This document shows, one piece after another, positions 5,351 to 7,845 of a stretch of 7,845 nt of DNA (positions are counted from its first letter, which is position 1; every line of letters begins with the position of its first letter). Position numbers and translations under genes: made by a program. Below the pieces are notes generated by a model. That model did not search any database. It was not told the DNA's origin and worked only from the letters and a program-made list of their open reading frames with translations. The DNA comes from Lysobacteraceae bacterium (GTDB lineage Bacteria; Pseudomonadota; Gammaproteobacteria; Xanthomonadales; Xanthomonadaceae): positions 1-7,845 of the forward strand of contig SEHC01000192.1 of assembly GCA_004173415.1 (NCBI GenBank). The letters run 5' to 3'.

Positions 5351-7611
5351 AGCGGATGCTGCATGCCCTGCCTTGCTTGCTGGTGCTGGCCTGCGTTCCG
5401 CTGCAGGCGGTCGCCGCGCTGGTGGACATCGATTCGGTCGCCGCCGACCCCGCCCAGGCCTGGAATGAGTTCACGGCGTCGGCGGACTTCGAGCGGGCCT
5501 ACTCGGCTTACGCAGTGCTTGAAAAGGTCGGCTACACCGCCGAAGGCGTCGATGCCGATGCCTGCCGCGCGCATGCGGGCGAGGTGGAGGAGGCGCTGGA
5601 AAAGGCCCCGGTCAGCATCGCGGTCGTGCGTGCCGCGCTGCTGTGCGCGGAGGCGACGGACCAGACCACGCAGGCGAACCGGCTCGAGCGTTCGCTGGTA
5701 TCCCTGTCCAGGGAGGCGCTGAAGGATGGGCGCCAGTGGCCGTGGCCACGACCGATCCGGGTGCTGGGTCCGAACGATGTCTACGCGCTGATGCAGGTCG
5801 CCGGCCTGGAGGTGATGTACGAATATTTCGAACAGACCCGGCCCAGGCGTTACTTTCCCCTTGCCATTGCCGCCTGGGATGCGGAGGCGGGCAAGGAGTT
5901 GCGGTACGTGTTCGATTACCTCGACGTCACTTCGCGCCTCAAGGGCGGTAGCGAATACGCGGGCTATCCCTTCTACAAGAACCTGCTCGTAGATTTCTTC
6001 GAGACCGCCCAGGCCAAGGGCAACCAGCTGGCGGCCGTCGACCTGAAGGGTGTGCGGGCGGCCATGGAGCAGGATGACCCCGAGGCGAAGGTCAGGTCGT
6101 TGCGTGTCAGCGCAGGTTATGGCGGCATCCAGTCCCTGCGCGCCTGGATCGCTTTGTGCGCGCGGCGCCCGTTCGAGGGCTGTGGCGAGGGGCTTGAGGA
6201 CATCCTCATCGAGCAGTCCGAGCAGAAGCATGTCGTGCCGATGGTGATGCTCGCTTTCCTCCACGGCGAGGGTGTGGTCGCAAAGCGCGATGACGAAATT
6301 GCCGATGGCCTGATCGCAGCGGCGTTGCGCAGGTCGAGCCCCGAAGAAGTCGCGCTCGAGTACCTGACCCTGGCCAATGTTGCCGCCCGCCCCAAGGCGG
6401 TCGGGCGCCCGTCGCTGGCCGGGGCGATGGATCGCCCGGCGTTACGGGCCGCGCTGGCGGCATTGAAAGTCCAGGAGGGCGGAGCCGAACTGGCCCAAAG
6501 CGACCTGCAGGCCCTGGCCGCGCCGGCCAGCAACGCCGTCGGCGTCGGTCATTGGTGGCTTGCGCGGCACTGGCACGCAAAGGACAGGCCTGAACTGCAG
6601 CAGGCCTCGTTGCGGCTGGCGGCCGAGGCGGGCGATCCGACCGCGCTGCAGGCCCAGGCTTTCCAGCTGATGCGCGAGAACCCGGCGCCCGCCCCTGCAG
6701 AGGTCCTGGACCGGATGAAGTTGGCGGCACTGGGCGGCGAAGTGGAGGCCATGAAATACCTGGCGACGCGCGCGGAGTTGCTGCACGATTGGAAACCGGC
6801 CGAGCGCTGGTTGATGGCGTCGGTGCAGGCCGGGGACGGCGAGGCGATACTCGGCCTGGCCAGTCTCTATGCCAAAGACCACGCCGACGTGGGTCAGACC
6901 GCGGCCCAGGCTTTCGATTGGTATGTCCGGATCGCCGCGAATCCGGAAATGGGTGACGCGCGCCGCCAGGCTGCGCGCATGGCGATGAAGGGCAAGGGGA
7001 TTGCGAAGGACCCGGTGCGGGCCGAACAGTGGCTGCTGCGCGACGCCGAGGCAGGCGCCGGCCTTTCGCAACTGCTACTGGCCATTGGCTACCTGGAAGG
7101 AGAACTCGGCCCGGCATCCCCGGCGAAAGCCCAGCCGTGGATCGATCGCATCCTGGCCTCCGAAGACCACGATCCGAAGGTGGGATACGCGGACTGGCTG
7201 TATCGCAACCGCGAGTCGGCGGAGGATCGTGCGCTGGCCGTGCGTTTGTGGACCGATGCCCGGGACGACGAGAAATCATGGGCCCTCAACAACATGGCCT
7301 GGGCCTACTGCACTTCACTCGATCCGGCCGCGCGGAATGTGGATGCGGGCATGAAGTATTCGGAACAGATGCTCAAGGATCCCGAACTGAGCTGGGGCCG
7401 GCTGGACACGGTCGCCGCGTGCCAGGCGGCGACCGGCGACCATGCAGCAGCCGTGCGCACCCAGCGGGAGGTCATCGCCCGCTTCAGCCGTTATTGGAGC
7501 CTGGACGCGCTGGCAGACAAACAGGATGCCAGCGGATACCTGCGCCGGCTCAGGCTGTACCAGGAAGGGAGGCCCTACCTGGAGACCCGTGCGGACCAGC
7601 TTCGGGAGTAG
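5347..7611 (+). CDS. Exported Sel1/TPR-like repeat protein of unknown function
   Basis: A 754-residue protein starting four bases inside the preceding gene, with AGGAG (5334-5338) 8 bases before the ATG. Residues 1-23 are a signal peptide with probable cleavage near AVA|AL; VLAC (13-16) is a poor lipobox because of Leu at -2, so a lipoprotein is possible but less likely. The mature part is almost wholly alpha-helical. Residues 30-400 have no motif I can name. From about 405 the sequence shows degenerate Sel1-like repeats with the A-E-x-G-[D/N]-x-x-A pattern: AAEAGDPTALQAQA (425-438), AALGGEVEAMKYLA (460-473), ASVQAGDGEAILGLASLYA (491-509) and KGKGIAKDPVRAEQWLLRDA (548-567), the last being the most canonical. 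Residues 645-712 (ALNNMAWAY ... AACQAATGDHAAAVRTQREV) look like TPRs. Such solenoids bind proteins, so a scaffold or partner for the upstream transglutaminase-like enzyme is a reasonable inference. No catalytic residues are recognisable. Confidence 0.85.
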   Translation: MKRMLHALPCLLVLACVPLQAVAALVDIDSVAADPAQAWNEFTASADFERAYSAYAVLEKVGYTAEGVDADACRAHAGEVEEALEKAPVSIAVVRAALLCAEATDQTTQANRLERSLVSLSREALKDGRQWPWPRPIRVLGPNDVYALMQVAGLEVMYEYFEQTRPRRYFPLAIAAWDAEAGKELRYVFDYLDVTSRLKGGSEYAGYPFYKNLLVDFFETAQAKGNQLAAVDLKGVRAAMEQDDPEAKVRSLRVSAGYGGIQSLRAWIALCARRPFEGCGEGLEDILIEQSEQKHVVPMVMLAFLHGEGVVAKRDDEIADGLIAAALRRSSPEEVALEYLTLANVAARPKAVGRPSLAGAMDRPALRAALAALKVQEGGAELAQSDLQALAAPASNAVGVGHWWLARHWHAKDRPELQQASLRLAAEAGDPTALQAQAFQLMRENPAPAPAEVLDRMKLAALGGEVEAMKYLATRAELLHDWKPAERWLMASVQAGDGEAILGLASLYAKDHADVGQTAAQAFDWYVRIAANPEMGDARRQAARMAMKGKGIAKDPVRAEQWLLRDAEAGAGLSQLLLAIGYLEGELGPASPAKAQPWIDRILASEDHDPKVGYADWLYRNRESAEDRALAVRLWTDARDDEKSWALNNMAWAYCTSLDPAARNVDAGMKYSEQMLKDPELSWGRLDTVAACQAATGDHAAAVRTQREVIARFSRYWSLDALADKQDASGYLRRLRLYQEGRPYLETRADQLRE

Positions 7612-7790
7612 GCGCGGGAACCGGAGTGGAATCCCGGCCCGGGAAATAGATTACCACTTAAATACCATTTACATCAGGCAAGTAGTGGAATTCCATGGAC
7701 TTTGTTGTCATGCAATAAGCGCCTGGGCCAATGGCATCGTACTGGTCTTGTGAATGTGCTAGCTTCGCCCTTATCAGCAGGGAGACAGCC
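7612..7790. other. Intergenic region before pyk, AT-rich by local standards
   Basis: A 179-base gap. The first 35 bases are GC-rich with a weak CGGGA...TCCCG hairpin and no T-run, so it is not a convincing terminator. From about 7645 to 7790 the base composition drops sharply in GC relative to the flanking genes, as expected of a promoter region. The octamer AGTGGAAT occurs at 7625-7632 and 7684-7691, and a close inverted form, ATTACCACT, lies at 7650-7658. TGTGCTAGCTT (7755-7765) could hold a -10 for pyk, but no good -35 stands 17 bases upstream. None of the missing pgk tail is found here. No small ORF here is supportable. Confidence 0.5.
7755..7785 (+). promoter_or_regulatory. Weak candidate -10 and ribosome-binding site for pyk
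   Basis: TGTGCTAGCTT (7755-7765) resembles a -10 region, placing a start point near 7771. AGGGAGA (7779-7785) is a strong Shine-Dalgarno 6 bases before the GTG at 7791 and is what fixes that start. The promoter part is tentative because no -35 was recognised. Confidence 0.35.
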
Positions 7791-7845
7791 GTGACCGACA
7801 GACAGCGCCGTACCAAGATCCTCGCCACCCTCGGCCCGGCCACCG
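7791..7845 (+). CDS. pyk: Pyruvate kinase, N-terminal fragment (continues beyond window)
   Basis: Only 18 codons lie in the window. From a GTG start the peptide reads MTDRQRRTKILATLGPAT, and TKI-[V/L]-ATLGP-[A/S] is the hallmark opening strand of pyruvate kinase, the enzyme that converts phosphoenolpyruvate and ADP to pyruvate and ATP in the last step of glycolysis. The GTG is supported by AGGGAGA (7779-7785) at proper spacing and by the family's usual short run-in before TKI. Position after pgk fits the glycolytic cluster of xanthomonads, which, from memory, also includes pyk and the aldolase gene nearby. Nothing can be said about the rest of the gene. Confidence 0.85.
   Translation, partial: MTDRQRRTKILATLGPAT

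Noticed and set aside
5347..5400. Lipoprotein signal in the Sel1-like protein (VLAC)
   Set aside because: Leu at -2 departs from the lipobox pattern and a good signal peptidase I site (AVA|AL) follows; kept only as a minor alternative.
5182..6264. 360-residue minus-strand frame spanning the junction of the two exported genes
   Set aside because: Antisense shadow; the plus-strand genes have proper starts, Shine-Dalgarno sites and domains, and this frame has none.
7614..7640. Possible rho-independent terminator after the Sel1-like gene
   Set aside because: Only a five-base CGGGA/TCCCG stem with a 12-base loop and no run of T after it.
7652..7660. Mobile-element terminal repeats flanking the inserted module
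   Set aside because: No matching inverted repeats or target duplication were found by eye at the pgk junction and the pyk-side gap, and no transposase or integrase is present.

Overview
The window is high-GC chromosomal DNA that looks like a member of the Xanthomonadaceae/Lysobacteraceae (Lysobacter, Luteimonas, Pseudoxanthomonas or Xanthomonas type). The basis is the protein flavour of PssA, RimI and PGK, the strong G/C third-position bias, the frequent GTG starts, and the pgk...pyk glycolytic neighbourhood that I recall from that family. This placement is judged by eye, not by a search.

Layout. Positions 1-320 (minus strand) hold the first part of a secreted DUF4124 protein whose 3' end lies outside the window. 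It faces away from a three-gene plus-strand run: pssA (414-1190, phosphatidylserine synthase), a small gene that I read as a divergent holD (1187-1612, DNA polymerase III psi subunit), and rimI (1609-2115, N-acetyltransferase for ribosomal protein S18). These three are joined by two identical GTGA stop/start overlaps. A good promoter (TTGCCG, 17 bp, GACAAT) then precedes pgk (2181-3317, phosphoglycerate kinase). After pgk come two tightly coupled genes for exported proteins: a DUF3857/transglutaminase-like protein (3320-5350) and a 754-residue Sel1/TPR-type repeat protein (5347-7611). After a comparatively AT-rich 179-base gap, the first 18 codons of pyk (pyruvate kinase) begin at 7791.

The most notable point is the pgk 3' end. 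The protein matches the family closely up to the conserved C-terminal STGGG, but the usual last helix and tail (about 22-23 residues, typically beginning AFLEF) are missing. They are replaced by nine unrelated residues encoded by the leader and ribosome-binding site of the downstream transglutaminase-like gene. The missing tail is not visible anywhere else in the window. The simplest reading is that the two-gene exported module was inserted, with a deletion, between pgk and pyk, clipping pgk and placing the module under pgk transcription. An assembly join or a strain-specific rearrangement must be excluded.

How the genes work together: pgk and pyk are consecutive-stage enzymes of lower glycolysis. 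pssA/holD/rimI are housekeeping genes for membrane lipid, replication clamp loading and ribosome modification that share a transcript. The DUF3857-transglutaminase plus Sel1 pair is probably a periplasmic two-protein unit of unknown function. I see no CRISPR array, tRNA, rRNA, transposase or prophage gene.
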